Virus record (IMG/VR): IMGVR_UViG_3300047359_001782 | Location: 1-64,000 of that record | Direction: 5' to 3' (one strand) | From: a virus | DNA length: 64,000 nucleotides | In this document: positions 15,250 to 23,164 of the stretch, in pieces | How the letters are laid out: each line of letters begins with the position of its first letter | How positions within the stretch are numbered: the stretch's first letter is position 1 | Made by a program: the position numbers and the translations under genes | Notes under the pieces: model-generated | The model's input: the letters and a program-made list of their open reading frames with translations, nothing else | Databases searched by the model: none | Told to the model about the DNA's origin: nothing

Positions 15250-15759
15250 TTAAACATCAAGCCCCATTTCGCAACTTTTGCTTTGTGGAATTTCCCAATC
15301 TTTACCATACATAGAGATTATTTTTTGCAAATAACCATTTGGAAGATTTAAGATAGTCAACCGCCATTCTTTAGTTATGAAAGGTTTAGATTCGCTCGCA
15401 TTAACTCTGTGCCAAGGCGTATAAAAATCTCCAGATTCGTTGACATTGCACATATAAAAATCAATAGATCCATACTTGTCGCACGGCTCTGTTTTTAAAA
15501 TTGTATCTGGGTTTTTAATTCCATATTTAGAAGTAAAAATAAAACCTTCTTTCTCAAAACATGATCGTAATTTTTGATAATCACAATTAATCATAATATC
15601 CAAATCATCGTCTCCTTCTATGCAGCTATCTTCTCGAATAATTCCAAGTAATGTACCAAAAAATACAAACCAATCATTTATATTCTCTTTATGTAAAATA
15701 TTCGCTACAACTTCTAGTGTGCGATTTAATTTTTCTTTATCTGTGTGTATTCCTGCCAT
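15250..15759 (-). CDS. LicD/fukutin-like nucleotidyltransferase-fold protein
   Basis: 169 aa. WFVFFGTLLGIIREDSCIEG followed by DDDLDIMI (residues 53-60) is the LicD/FKRP signature: a G-T-L-L-G-x-x-R motif with a metal-binding D-D-D-x-D. Relatives transfer phosphocholine or phospho-sugars to glycans. It is shorter than typical LicD (about 270 aa), so it may be a minimal version. Two nt from the methyltransferase gene. Confidence 0.7.
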   Translation of the reverse strand: MAGIHTDKEKLNRTLEVVANILHKENINDWFVFFGTLLGIIREDSCIEGDDDLDIMINCDYQKLRSCFEKEGFIFTSKYGIKNPDTILKTEPCDKYGSIDFYMCNVNESGDFYTPWHRVNASESKPFITKEWRLTILNLPNGYLQKIISMYGKDWEIPQSKSCEMGLDV

Positions 15760-15761
15760 AA

Positions 15762-16058
15762 TTATTCTAAATCCTTTAATATATTTTCTAATTCTTCAAA
15801 TGCAACTTCTTCCCCTTCGCTATAATCTTCACATGGTGAAGAGAATTTTATTTTATCTATTTCTAATATTTCTTTGCCATCAATAATATGTTTATTTACA
15901 TCGTGAATCATTAATTCTAAAGTATCAAGTAAATCTTTTGGGTCTTCGCCAACAATTTCAGGTTCTTCGCTATGAGCAAATATTTCTCCATCGTCATTAT
16001 ACATGACTTCATAAAGACCATACGCATCTTTATCTTTAATTATTCTATAATTCCACAT
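15762..16058 (-). CDS. conserved phage hypothetical protein (98 aa)
   Basis: MWNYRIIKDKDAYGLYEVMYND... with GEDPKDLLDTLELMIHD resembles a small family common in aquatic phages (YRI-x-x-K-x-x-x-Y-x-x-x-E-V-Y). Function unknown. A GTGTA element lies exactly 14 nt before the ATG. Confidence 0.6.
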   Translation of the reverse strand: MWNYRIIKDKDAYGLYEVMYNDDGEIFAHSEEPEIVGEDPKDLLDTLELMIHDVNKHIIDGKEILEIDKIKFSSPCEDYSEGEEVAFEELENILKDLE

Positions 16059-16067
16059 GATTTAAAA

Positions 16068-16072
16068 TACAC
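16068..16072 (-). promoter_or_regulatory. GTGTA element, 14 nt before ATG 16058
   Basis: Minus strand reads GTGTATTTTAAATC then ATG. Confidence 0.5.
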
Positions 16073-16073
16073 T

Positions 16074-16613
16074 TTATAGTTGAATCCATTCTTCAAAATT
16101 AGCTAATTCTCTTGTTTGTGCCTCACATTTCGGTATTGCTTGATTAACTATTATATCTGTTAGATCTTTATCTGCAACGAGTTTATTTTCAAATGTATCG
16201 AAAAATAATTCAAACGCCGCGACTCTTTTTTTAGGGAATGTAAATTCCTTACCTTTGGTTACGATGCCCCGTTTAAGCCAAGCGATAGGATGCTTATTGC
16301 TTTTGTTTGCGTTGCAAGACTTGCAAGAAGGAATGATGTTTCCTTGATGCTCTAAACCAAACATAGGGGGGTCAAATAATCTTCCATTCGTTGGCATAAA
16401 GTGATCCATATCTCTTTGATCCTTAACTCCACAATACCAACATTTATTGGGTTTAATTATATTTGAAAATATTTTTAACTTAGTTGATTCATCTTCATCT
16501 GTCCAAGAGGCAGATTGAAAGTATGCAAGTAAATCTTTTATTAAGCCGTTGAGCATACTATGCCCTCGAAATAAAGTATTTCCATTGTGTCTTTTTTCTA
16601 CTCTTTTTGACAT
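16074..16613 (-). CDS. HNH endonuclease
   Basis: 179 aa from ATG 16613 (a longer in-frame start exists at 16670). HNH core: CWYCG, then D-M-D-H-F, then GNIIPSCKSCNANKSNKH. Two Cys pairs could bind zinc and the D-H supplies the metal/base. It may be a free-standing homing endonuclease; no intron or intein is seen next to it. Confidence 0.8.
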   Translation of the reverse strand: MSKRVEKRHNGNTLFRGHSMLNGLIKDLLAYFQSASWTDEDESTKLKIFSNIIKPNKCWYCGVKDQRDMDHFMPTNGRLFDPPMFGLEHQGNIIPSCKSCNANKSNKHPIAWLKRGIVTKGKEFTFPKKRVAAFELFFDTFENKLVADKDLTDIIVNQAIPKCEAQTRELANFEEWIQL

Positions 16614-16774
16614 TTGTTTGAATAAGTTCCTAATCCGCAAGTGGCTGCGAAAAGAAATTGAAATAAACATAAATAACTTGGTATTAATGCTAATTTTATA
16701 GCTAAAAACATATTAATTACGCAAAATATAATGCATACTTTGCCTAAAGCGTTTACATTTCTCCAAGGTCTCAA
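16598..16774 (-). CDS. small membrane protein (58 aa)
   Basis: Two hydrophobic segments (VCIIFCVINMFLAIKLALI, LCLFQFLFAAT). Proposed TTG start at 16774 overlapping the preceding stop; the frame also extends to ATG 16813, which would overlap the upstream gene by 43 nt. Start uncertain. Confidence 0.45.
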   Translation of the reverse strand: MRPWRNVNALGKVCIIFCVINMFLAIKLALIPSYLCLFQFLFAATCGLGTYSNKCQKE

Positions 16775-17076
16775 TCTATTAATCCGTGGTTGCGCTTGTC
16801 TTCTTCCGACCATTCACCCCAATCAAAATCTTCATCCATCATATTATTGCCGAATTCATCTATGGAGTGTCCTTTTGGCATGAGTAATTGTATGTAATCT
16901 AAAACTTTCTTGCCGACTTCGTCGTGAACAGGAGAAAAACTATAAGTCGTCATATCTAAATCACTACCATATCCAAACTCAATTTTAATATGACAATCAT
17001 CAATTACTTGTTTATTTGTGATTGGGCAAGCCGAGTCAATGTCTTTGTCGTAAAATGGATCTTTTTCTTTTGTCAT
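16771..17076 (-). CDS. hypothetical acidic protein (101 aa)
   Basis: Unknown. Acidic C-terminus (DEDFDWGEWSEEDKRN). Lead gene of the operon 17076 to 14621; promoter ends 6 nt before the ATG. Confidence 0.6.
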   Translation of the reverse strand: MTKEKDPFYDKDIDSACPITNKQVIDDCHIKIEFGYGSDLDMTTYSFSPVHDEVGKKVLDYIQLLMPKGHSIDEFGNNMMDEDFDWGEWSEEDKRNHGLID

Positions 17077-17082
17077 GCAATA

Positions 17083-17111
17083 ATATTACCATACAACGCA
17101 AGATAAGTCAA
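17083..17111 (-). promoter_or_regulatory. sigma70-type promoter for the 16771-17076 operon
   Basis: On the minus strand TTGACT (17106-17111), 17-bp spacer, TAATAT (17083-17088). It lies just downstream of the tRNA gene. Confidence 0.7.
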
Positions 17112-17118
17112 GACAAAA

Positions 17119-17211
17119 TGGCGGAGAGAACAGGATTCGAACCTGCGGAAGGGTAATATCCCTTCAATGGTTTAGCAAACCACCGCCTTAAACCAGCTCA
17201 GCCATCTCTCC
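17119..17211 (-). tRNA. tRNA-Ser (anticodon GCT)
   Basis: 93 nt including an encoded CCA end. Acceptor stem GGAGAGA pairs with TCTCTCC; anticodon arm GTGGT/TTGCTAA/ACCAT gives anticodon GCT; a long variable arm (GAAGGG...CCCTTC) and the TTCGAAT T-loop fit serine tRNA. It reads AGC/AGT codons. It is the only tRNA seen in this window. Confidence 0.95.
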
Positions 17212-17222
17212 TTGTTAAAGGA

Positions 17223-17420
17223 TTATAACTTTTCGTCTCCAGCTTTCCAATTCATGCACCATTTATAACTTTGTACATTAACTATTTTATCTTTGTTTTC
17301 TTCGTCTAATAAATTAGAAGCTGATCGAAGGTTTGTTTGAAGCGTGTCTATTAATACATACAAATCTTGAATTTGTCTGTCGCGTTTTATTATTTCAAAT
17401 TGAAGTTGTTTTTCATTCAT
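17223..17420 (-). CDS. hypothetical coiled-coil-like protein (65 aa)
   Basis: Helical N-terminal part (KQLQFEIIKRDRQIQDLYV...). ATG 17420 preferred over an upstream alternative at 17426. Overlaps the 60-aa gene by 8 nt. Confidence 0.5.
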   Translation of the reverse strand: MNEKQLQFEIIKRDRQIQDLYVLIDTLQTNLRSASNLLDEENKDKIVNVQSYKWCMNWKAGDEKL

Positions 17421-17595
17421 GAGCAATACTAGGTTTATCTAGTATACACTCTTTTTCGTCATAAATTTCAGATAAGCTCTGCTTTGCTTTCTCAAAAATC
17501 TCAGGATGATTCTTTGCGCACCATTCCAAAATCCATTCTTGGGTATAAGCTTCTATCCATTCTTCTTTTGAAATATCTAGCTTATAATTGTTCAT
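17413..17595 (-). CDS. hypothetical protein (60 aa)
   Basis: Acidic, Trp-rich N-terminus (EEWIEAYTQEWILEWCAKNHPE). Overlaps the upstream gene by 4 nt. No function recognised. Confidence 0.5.
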   Translation of the reverse strand: MNNYKLDISKEEWIEAYTQEWILEWCAKNHPEIFEKAKQSLSEIYDEKECILDKPSIAHE

Positions 17596-17852
17596 TTATA
17601 CCTTCTTTCTTTATTACAGGGATGATTCTCCATTTCCCTTAAAGCTTGGCGCAGAACATCTTTTTGCGATAAGATTCTTAATTTAGCTTCTGGATTAGAA
17701 AGTTTCTTATGTTGTTTCTCTAATTTCTCCAAGTGTCCACGAATAATTGAACGATCAAATTGACCTTTATAACTCCATCCAAGATCAAATCCGCGATTCA
17801 ATCCTTTTTGATGAGCTTCTTCAAATTCATTTGCTATACCATCGTCAAACAT
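17592..17852 (-). CDS. hypothetical protein (86 aa)
   Basis: Contains a GLNRGFDLGWSYKGQFDR segment reminiscent of the GYDKGWSDA small proteins but not clearly homologous. Promoter ends 6 nt before the ATG. Confidence 0.55.
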   Translation of the reverse strand: MFDDGIANEFEEAHQKGLNRGFDLGWSYKGQFDRSIIRGHLEKLEKQHKKLSNPEAKLRILSQKDVLRQALREMENHPCNKERRYK

Positions 17853-17858
17853 GATTTT

Positions 17859-17887
17859 ATCATATCATTTACGGAATAGTATGTCAA
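17859..17887 (-). promoter_or_regulatory. sigma70 promoter for the 17592-17852 operon
   Basis: On the minus strand TTGACA (17882-17887), 17-bp spacer, TATGAT (17859-17864). Confidence 0.8.
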
Positions 17888-17925
17888 GAAAATTTATCAA
17901 ACCTGCATAAATAGCGGTTTTCGGG

Positions 17926-17930
17926 GTGTA
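17926..17930 (+). promoter_or_regulatory. GTGTA element, 14 nt before ATG 17940
   Basis: Plus strand reads GTGTATATATATGT then ATG. Confidence 0.55.
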
Positions 17931-17939
17931 TATATATGT

Positions 17940-18299
17940 ATGCTAAAAAGAAAAGAGCGTCAAATGGTGCTTGATTATTTGTATCAAGAATGCGTTGTGG
18001 CTTCACAAGTTCCGTCAGAAATTTTGAAGAGGACAGGATGTATGTTAGAGGCAAAAATGAAATACGAAGGTATGTCTACAAAAGGAAGAATTGAAATTTA
18101 TAGCCAATTACTAGAAAAAGAAATAATAAATTATTTAATTGATAATATTAATCATTCTTTAGTTTTAGATTGGGTGAATGGATCTCCCGAAAAAAGAGAA
18201 ATGAGGATAAATGAATATGCGCAAAATCAATATCGTTTATTGTCTAAGGCTGAAAAAATAGCGATATGTGAAAAATTAAAATTAACTTATTTAACTTAA
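17940..18299 (+). CDS. hypothetical protein (119 aa)
   Basis: Helical protein, no family recognised (MLKRKERQMVLDYLYQE..., LLSKAEKIAICEKLKL). It precedes the APS kinase fusion gene and carries the GTGTA element at -14. Confidence 0.6.
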   Translation: MLKRKERQMVLDYLYQECVVASQVPSEILKRTGCMLEAKMKYEGMSTKGRIEIYSQLLEKEIINYLIDNINHSLVLDWVNGSPEKREMRINEYAQNQYRLLSKAEKIAICEKLKLTYLT

Positions 18300-18307
18300 T
18301 CGAAATT

Positions 18308-18312
18308 GTGTA
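18308..18312 (+). promoter_or_regulatory. GTGTA element, 15 nt before ATG 18323
   Basis: Plus strand reads GTGTACTAAAAAAAT then ATG. No Shine-Dalgarno sequence is present. Confidence 0.5.
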
Positions 18313-18322
18313 CTAAAAAAAT

Positions 18323-19126
18323 ATGAAAAGAAAAATTCTTATAATGGGACTTCCTGGATCAGGAAAGACGACACTAGCTGAAAAGCTCGTTGCCAAGTTA
18401 AACGCCGCTTGGTTTAATGCAGATGCTGTAAGGCAGGACATCTATTCGGAACTGGGTTTCTCGGAAGAGGATCGGCTTTCTCATGCAAAAAGAATGAGCA
18501 AGTTGTGTGACTGGGCAAAAATGGGAGGTAATTATGTGATTGCGGATTTTGTGTGTCCAACCCAAGAAACTAGGAAGGCATTTAATGCAGATTTTACAAT
18601 ATGGGTAGATAGAATTCAAGAAGGTAGATATGAAGATACAAACAAGATGTTTGAAAAGCCTTTGAACTATGACCTGAGATTAATAGATGGAACTCCAGAA
18701 GAGTGGGTTAGTAAAGTTGTTGGTAAATTAAATGAAACTGAAGCGTGGGATAACCAAGCTCCAACTGCATTGCTCATAGGTAGATATCAGCCATTTCATA
18801 TTGGGCACAAAAGCCTTGTTGCGGAAGCAATTAAAAGAACAGGGCAATGCTGTATTGCATTAAGAGATGTTGGAGGAATTGATGATAGTAATCCCTATGA
18901 TTTTGAAAAAGTCAAAAAAGAAATACATTCTGCTTGTATCGAATTCGGAAACAAAATTAAGGTTGTTGAACTGCCTAATATTATGGATGTATTTTATGGA
19001 AGAGGTGTTGGTTATAATATCGAACAACTAGAGCTAAGTAAAGAATTACAAGAAGTGTCTGCCACCAAGATCAGGGATGGTCAAATTGGTCAAGATGGAA
19101 AACCTTTAGGCAAAAGACCAGAATAA
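18323..19126 (+). CDS. adenylylsulfate kinase-like / nucleotidyltransferase fusion
   Basis: 267 aa in two domains. Residues 1-135: P-loop kinase of the APS kinase (CysC) type, with Walker A GLPGSGKTT (9-17), NADAVR, LGFSEEDRL and VIADFVCP. It would phosphorylate adenylylsulfate to PAPS. Residues about 146-267: HxGH-type nucleotidyltransferase with GRYQPFHIGH (His159, His162) and SATKIR (246-251), closest in style to NMN/cytidylyl transferases and much shorter than ATP sulfurylase. With two sulfotransferases downstream, PAPS supply is the likely role. The C-domain substrate is uncertain. Confidence 0.75.
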   Translation: MKRKILIMGLPGSGKTTLAEKLVAKLNAAWFNADAVRQDIYSELGFSEEDRLSHAKRMSKLCDWAKMGGNYVIADFVCPTQETRKAFNADFTIWVDRIQEGRYEDTNKMFEKPLNYDLRLIDGTPEEWVSKVVGKLNETEAWDNQAPTALLIGRYQPFHIGHKSLVAEAIKRTGQCCIALRDVGGIDDSNPYDFEKVKKEIHSACIEFGNKIKVVELPNIMDVFYGRGVGYNIEQLELSKELQEVSATKIRDGQIGQDGKPLGKRPE

Positions 19127-19135
19127 GCTCAATAA

Positions 19136-19768
19136 TTATTCCGCAAATTTGTACCCAAAATACTCAATGTCTTTTGCGTATTTTTCCGCAACGATTTGAC
19201 GAGTTTCGTCATCATAATATTCAGTATATTTTTTATGATTAGTTTTATTTTTATGAGGTAAGTTTTGTTTTTTTATATTAATAGAATCACACACGAAATC
19301 AAAATCTTCTTGATATGTCTCCAGTTTTCCCAAGAAACTTAATTGAAGTTCTTGTTTATCGTCAAAAATTGCGAACCTTGGGTCTGTGAAAGGCATAACA
19401 TGAGACCATCTAAAAAAAGAAAAGTCGTGTTCATTAGGTAAAAAATTAAAAACGAAATCACGAAAATCATGAAATTCATTTTTAAAATTATTTTGAGATA
19501 TTTTTTTTCCGCTAACCCATGGGCATTTCCAGGCTGAAACCACCCTGTCGTATGGATTTCTTGCGAAAGAAAAAGAAAAACTTAATTTTTTTTGGTCCTC
19601 AAAGCTACAATATACATCAGTATTAAACTTTTCATTTAAATATTTAGTGTCTGCGTTTCTTGGGTCAATTAGTATTCCATTATCTCTGCAGATCTGCTCC
19701 ATCGACATTCCTCCGCATTTTGGAAGATGTATAAAAAGAAATTTATTAGGACTATATTCTGTTTTCAT
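19136..19768 (-). CDS. sulfotransferase (PAPS-dependent) 1
   Basis: 210 aa. The 5'-phosphosulfate loop KFLFIHLPKCGGMSM (9-23) and the 3'-phosphate region FSFARNPYDRVVSAW (68-82) define the Golgi-type/family-2 sulfotransferase fold. The C-terminal TEYYDDETRQIVAEKYAKDI block is typical of these phage and bacterial enzymes. It probably sulfates a carbohydrate. Overlaps the GT90-like gene by 17 nt; paralog at 20737. Confidence 0.85.
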   Translation of the reverse strand: MKTEYSPNKFLFIHLPKCGGMSMEQICRDNGILIDPRNADTKYLNEKFNTDVYCSFEDQKKLSFSFSFARNPYDRVVSAWKCPWVSGKKISQNNFKNEFHDFRDFVFNFLPNEHDFSFFRWSHVMPFTDPRFAIFDDKQELQLSFLGKLETYQEDFDFVCDSINIKKQNLPHKNKTNHKKYTEYYDDETRQIVAEKYAKDIEYFGYKFAE

Positions 19769-20735
19769 GAAGTTTTTTGAATATTTTTTTTTGTATTTCA
19801 GTTTCAGAGACCTCGGTAAACTGAGACATATAAAGACTTGCCCTGTCAGAGATTTTCTTACATTCTTTGTTATTGGATTTACACCATGCGAGTTTATTCT
19901 CTAGGTCCGACCCATCATCTTTGATTGGAATATAGTGCTCCCATGGTTCAAGCTTAAAATGTAAAATATTATGCCACTTAGGGGTCGTTGCAATAGTTAC
20001 ACTGTTAGACCGTAAGGATTTGCATAAGCTAGAGGGCCAATCATAGCCTTCTAGGTTTAGTATGTATTTATAAGAGCAAATATCTTGAGCCCACGATAAT
20101 TGTTCGCCCAATGCGTGAGGATTATTTTTAAGAAATAAATCAAAATCCTGCAATCTATCTTTAGTAAATTTATTTTTAAATTTCAAGGGGAAGTCAACGA
20201 ATTTTATATTATATTTTTTTGAAAATTTGTTGACAAAAATGAACCTTTGAACTTCTTTAATGCTTTTATTAAAATCAGAAAATTTACCAACGCGATTAAG
20301 TTGGCGGTCTAACCCTGATGCGACTCCCCTCCATACGATTTCGTCTTTTTTATCTTCAAAATTATAGTGATCTTGCCATTTCGATACTATTCTTTCGTGC
20401 GTTTGGCTCAGAGACCATAGTATAGAATAATCTTTGTCAGCAGGGCGATTGTGAGATACGTATGGATATTTTTTAAGGTTGAGATGATGATTTTTCTGTA
20501 ATCGATTAATCCTTAACTCTAGATTTTTTTCATTCAAGTGATCTCTCGAATCTAAAATTAAACCGGGGTTTTTTTTGATTTCAAAAAATTTACATTTCTC
20601 TATCCAATACAAAAATCTTTGGTCGTCGGGGCTAAATAAAGAATAATCTTCCCAGTCAAGCTCTAAATTAGATGGATATTTTTGAAAATGCCACTTTCCC
20701 ATCCGAAATTTAACAGCTTGATCGATGTATGACAT
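19752..20735 (-). CDS. GT90 (CAP10-like) glycosyltransferase
   Basis: 327 aa from ATG 20735 (GGAG lies 6 nt upstream, within the end of the previous gene). It has the CAP10/GT90 features DEIVWRG and the C-terminal KYILNLEGYDWPSSLCKSLRS...KPWE-like block with HYIPIKDDGSDLENKLAWCK. Family members are xylosyl/glucosyl transferases or LPS-modifying enzymes. It lies between two sulfotransferase genes. Confidence 0.8.
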   Translation of the reverse strand: MSYIDQAVKFRMGKWHFQKYPSNLELDWEDYSLFSPDDQRFLYWIEKCKFFEIKKNPGLILDSRDHLNEKNLELRINRLQKNHHLNLKKYPYVSHNRPADKDYSILWSLSQTHERIVSKWQDHYNFEDKKDEIVWRGVASGLDRQLNRVGKFSDFNKSIKEVQRFIFVNKFSKKYNIKFVDFPLKFKNKFTKDRLQDFDLFLKNNPHALGEQLSWAQDICSYKYILNLEGYDWPSSLCKSLRSNSVTIATTPKWHNILHFKLEPWEHYIPIKDDGSDLENKLAWCKSNNKECKKISDRASLYMSQFTEVSETEIQKKIFKKLHENRI

Positions 20736-20736
20736 T

Positions 20737-21453
20737 TCATTCTCCAAATTTGTAATTAAAAAATTCAATGTCTTTTGAGTAGTTTTTGGCGAACGAATTT
20801 TTAGCTTCCTCGTCATAGTACTCTGTGTAATGTTTGTGTTTAGATTTATTAGAATGCGGCAACTCCATCTGAGGCAAGCCTATTTTTTCGCAAACATAAT
20901 TAAAATCTTGCTGAAGATTTTCTGATTTGCCGATAAAGTCTAAGCCTAATTTACCTTCTTTATTTAAAACCCACTGATGCTGCCCATCTCTAAATTTTCC
21001 CCAGTTTTCAGCTCTCGAAGCAAAATGTTTAAATGGTTTTTGAAGATTTTTGTTCGACACTGCCCATTCGTGTCCTTTTTCCGCTTGCTGTCTACCAAAA
21101 AAATATTGAGATACTTTTCTGTCCCAAGGGTTTCTGCAAAATGCAAACTTAAAATACTCGTCTAAGTTAATTTTTTCCCTATTAAAAACAGACTCTACTA
21201 AAGAAAAGGTGCTATGTTGATGAAATTCTTCATACAGCCTTAACTGATCTTCTGTATAATCATGTATTATTTCCCAGTTTGCCGAAGTGCCTGATATAGG
21301 TAGCTCGTCATATCCCACTTTAAAAGAAATTAAATCTTCCATTTCGAGCATTCCGTTTTTATGGAAATGGTTTTCTATTTTTTTTCTAATTGATGTGCCT
21401 GCGCATTTTGGAATATGTATAAAAATAAATTTTTTTGAGTGTGATATTATCAT
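20737..21453 (-). CDS. sulfotransferase (PAPS-dependent) 2
   Basis: 238 aa. KFIFIHIPKCAGTSI (8-22) and FAFCRNPWDRKVSQYFF (103-119) are the two PAPS-binding loops, and TEYYDEEAKNSFAKNYSKDI is at the C-terminus. Homologous to the 19136-19768 enzyme but diverged in the middle, so it probably has a different acceptor. Coupled to the GT25 gene by ATGA. Confidence 0.87.
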   Translation of the reverse strand: MIISHSKKFIFIHIPKCAGTSIRKKIENHFHKNGMLEMEDLISFKVGYDELPISGTSANWEIIHDYTEDQLRLYEEFHQHSTFSLVESVFNREKINLDEYFKFAFCRNPWDRKVSQYFFGRQQAEKGHEWAVSNKNLQKPFKHFASRAENWGKFRDGQHQWVLNKEGKLGLDFIGKSENLQQDFNYVCEKIGLPQMELPHSNKSKHKHYTEYYDEEAKNSFAKNYSKDIEFFNYKFGE

Positions 21454-22172
21454 GATAAAAAAGTTTGGTTTTCATAGATTACACTTCCCATTTCGCTTTG
21501 ATCATCTTCGACTCCACAACTTCCTTTTGAGAAAAAACTTTCAGAGGGGTATGCCGTTGCGAAAATAAGATGCGAAAAGCTATTTAATAGCAAATCAATG
21601 TTTTCATTCCAAGGGCGAACTTCAAGCAATCTTCTAATCCCCTCCTTGTTAATTAATTGGGCGGTAGTGTACCACTGCGGAATCATTTTATAAAAATTGT
21701 GACCTACTAAAAAAGCTTCATTAAACTGTTGCGATTTCGAAAAATTCCAATAACCTGTGTCTTCTGGCCAAAACCCTTTTCCTTCTCCCACATGAAGCCG
21801 TACAAAATGAGTGCCTATTGAATCGGCTTTTTCGGCAATTAATTCAGCTTCTTCGATAAAGCCTTTTTTTACTCCAGCATCGTCTTCTAATATTAAAAAC
21901 CAATTTTCTTTGAGATCTTCTTTGAGTATTTTGCTAAATAAAACTGAATAAGATAAATTGCAACCTAATTTTCCAGGCATGTTTTTCCATTTATCTTTGT
22001 AAAAATCTGTGTGAAAATGATGCTTGCGATCAAATTCACATAAAGATTCATAGTTTTCAAGTCCGTCTACCGCTTCAAATAAATTTAAATTACCATCAGA
22101 CAAAGTCTTGGCCAGCTTAAAGTTTTCAACCCTCTCTTTGGATTTCATGTATGTTATCATGTATGCTTTCAT
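21450..22172 (-). CDS. GT25-family glycosyltransferase
   Basis: 240 aa. MPGKLGCNLSYSVLFSKI and WFLILEDDAGV are the conserved GT25 (LPS beta-galactosyltransferase type) blocks; E-D-D is the metal-binding motif. The N-terminus MKAYMITYMKSKERVENF is the usual first strand. Overlaps both neighbours by ATGA. Confidence 0.8.
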   Translation of the reverse strand: MKAYMITYMKSKERVENFKLAKTLSDGNLNLFEAVDGLENYESLCEFDRKHHFHTDFYKDKWKNMPGKLGCNLSYSVLFSKILKEDLKENWFLILEDDAGVKKGFIEEAELIAEKADSIGTHFVRLHVGEGKGFWPEDTGYWNFSKSQQFNEAFLVGHNFYKMIPQWYTTAQLINKEGIRRLLEVRPWNENIDLLLNSFSHLIFATAYPSESFFSKGSCGVEDDQSEMGSVIYENQTFLS

Positions 22173-23164
22173 AATTTATCAATTAATTCGCTATATACTA
22201 AATTGATATTATCAGAAGAATCTACGCTGTATCTCTCATGAAAAAATGATGTTTCTTTTTGAGAAATATAATTTTTATATTCTTCGCTATCATTCCAATC
22301 TTGATTTCTTTCAACTCTTTCTTGGAAAAATGCGTAGATATCTTTTCTTAAAAATTTATAATGCAAAAGAGCGCAAAATGCTTCTGTATCTCTAACGGTC
22401 TCTAAGCTTTTTTTAACGGCTTCAAGGTAAGATTTTTTATCAAAATATGATGTTGATGAAACTGGTGCTATGGCTATATTATTAAGATAGAAGTTGTAAA
22501 ATTCAGATAAAGGTTTGATCCAGTGCCATCCCCCGCTAACATGGTGAGATAAATAAAATTCGTTTTTGAATAAACTGCATTTACTGATCATATTAAACGA
22601 ATCATAAACTCTTTTTCTAAGTCCTCCCATGACATATTTTTGACCAAAATCGCTGTAGCCATCTTTGTAATATATTTCATTAAACCGATCAAAAAAACAA
22701 GAACTTTCTATAGTTTGGTTATGTACAGAATTTAAGTTTTTTGGATACATATCTACGAGTATTGATCTCGCAGAATTTAATTTACGTGCTTCAAGATTGC
22801 TGATTAAATCTATTATCTTTTGGTTATTTTTTGGCATAAAAAATTCATCAGCATCAATAGTGATGCACCAATTATCAATGCAATATTTTTGCATAAAATC
22901 ATTAGCCCAATTGCTACCCCATTTGGAAGCAATAAAAGATTCTTCGCATATATAAGCTTCAATGTTATATTTTGAGCTTAAATCTTTTAGTATATTAATT
23001 GTATTATCATCAGATAAATTGTCAAAAAAAACAAAATGAGAGACTCCGTGCGAATAATAGTGGTCTAGGAAGCTATGTAAAATATGCTCTTCATTGCGCA
23101 TTGGACAAAGACAAATGATCGAGTCTTTTTTTATACTGCTGGAAAAACTTAAAATTTTTTTCAT
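22169..23164 (-). CDS. GT2-like glycosyltransferase
   Basis: 331 aa. CPMRNEEHILHSFLDHYYSHGVSHFVFFDNLSDDNT and ITIDADEFF (catalytic D-x-D region) match the Glyco_tranf_2_4 group of GT-A enzymes. It probably adds a sugar to a surface or virion glycan. Confidence 0.8.
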   Translation of the reverse strand: MKKILSFSSSIKKDSIICLCPMRNEEHILHSFLDHYYSHGVSHFVFFDNLSDDNTINILKDLSSKYNIEAYICEESFIASKWGSNWANDFMQKYCIDNWCITIDADEFFMPKNNQKIIDLISNLEARKLNSARSILVDMYPKNLNSVHNQTIESSCFFDRFNEIYYKDGYSDFGQKYVMGGLRKRVYDSFNMISKCSLFKNEFYLSHHVSGGWHWIKPLSEFYNFYLNNIAIAPVSSTSYFDKKSYLEAVKKSLETVRDTEAFCALLHYKFLRKDIYAFFQERVERNQDWNDSEEYKNYISQKETSFFHERYSVDSSDNINLVYSELIDKL

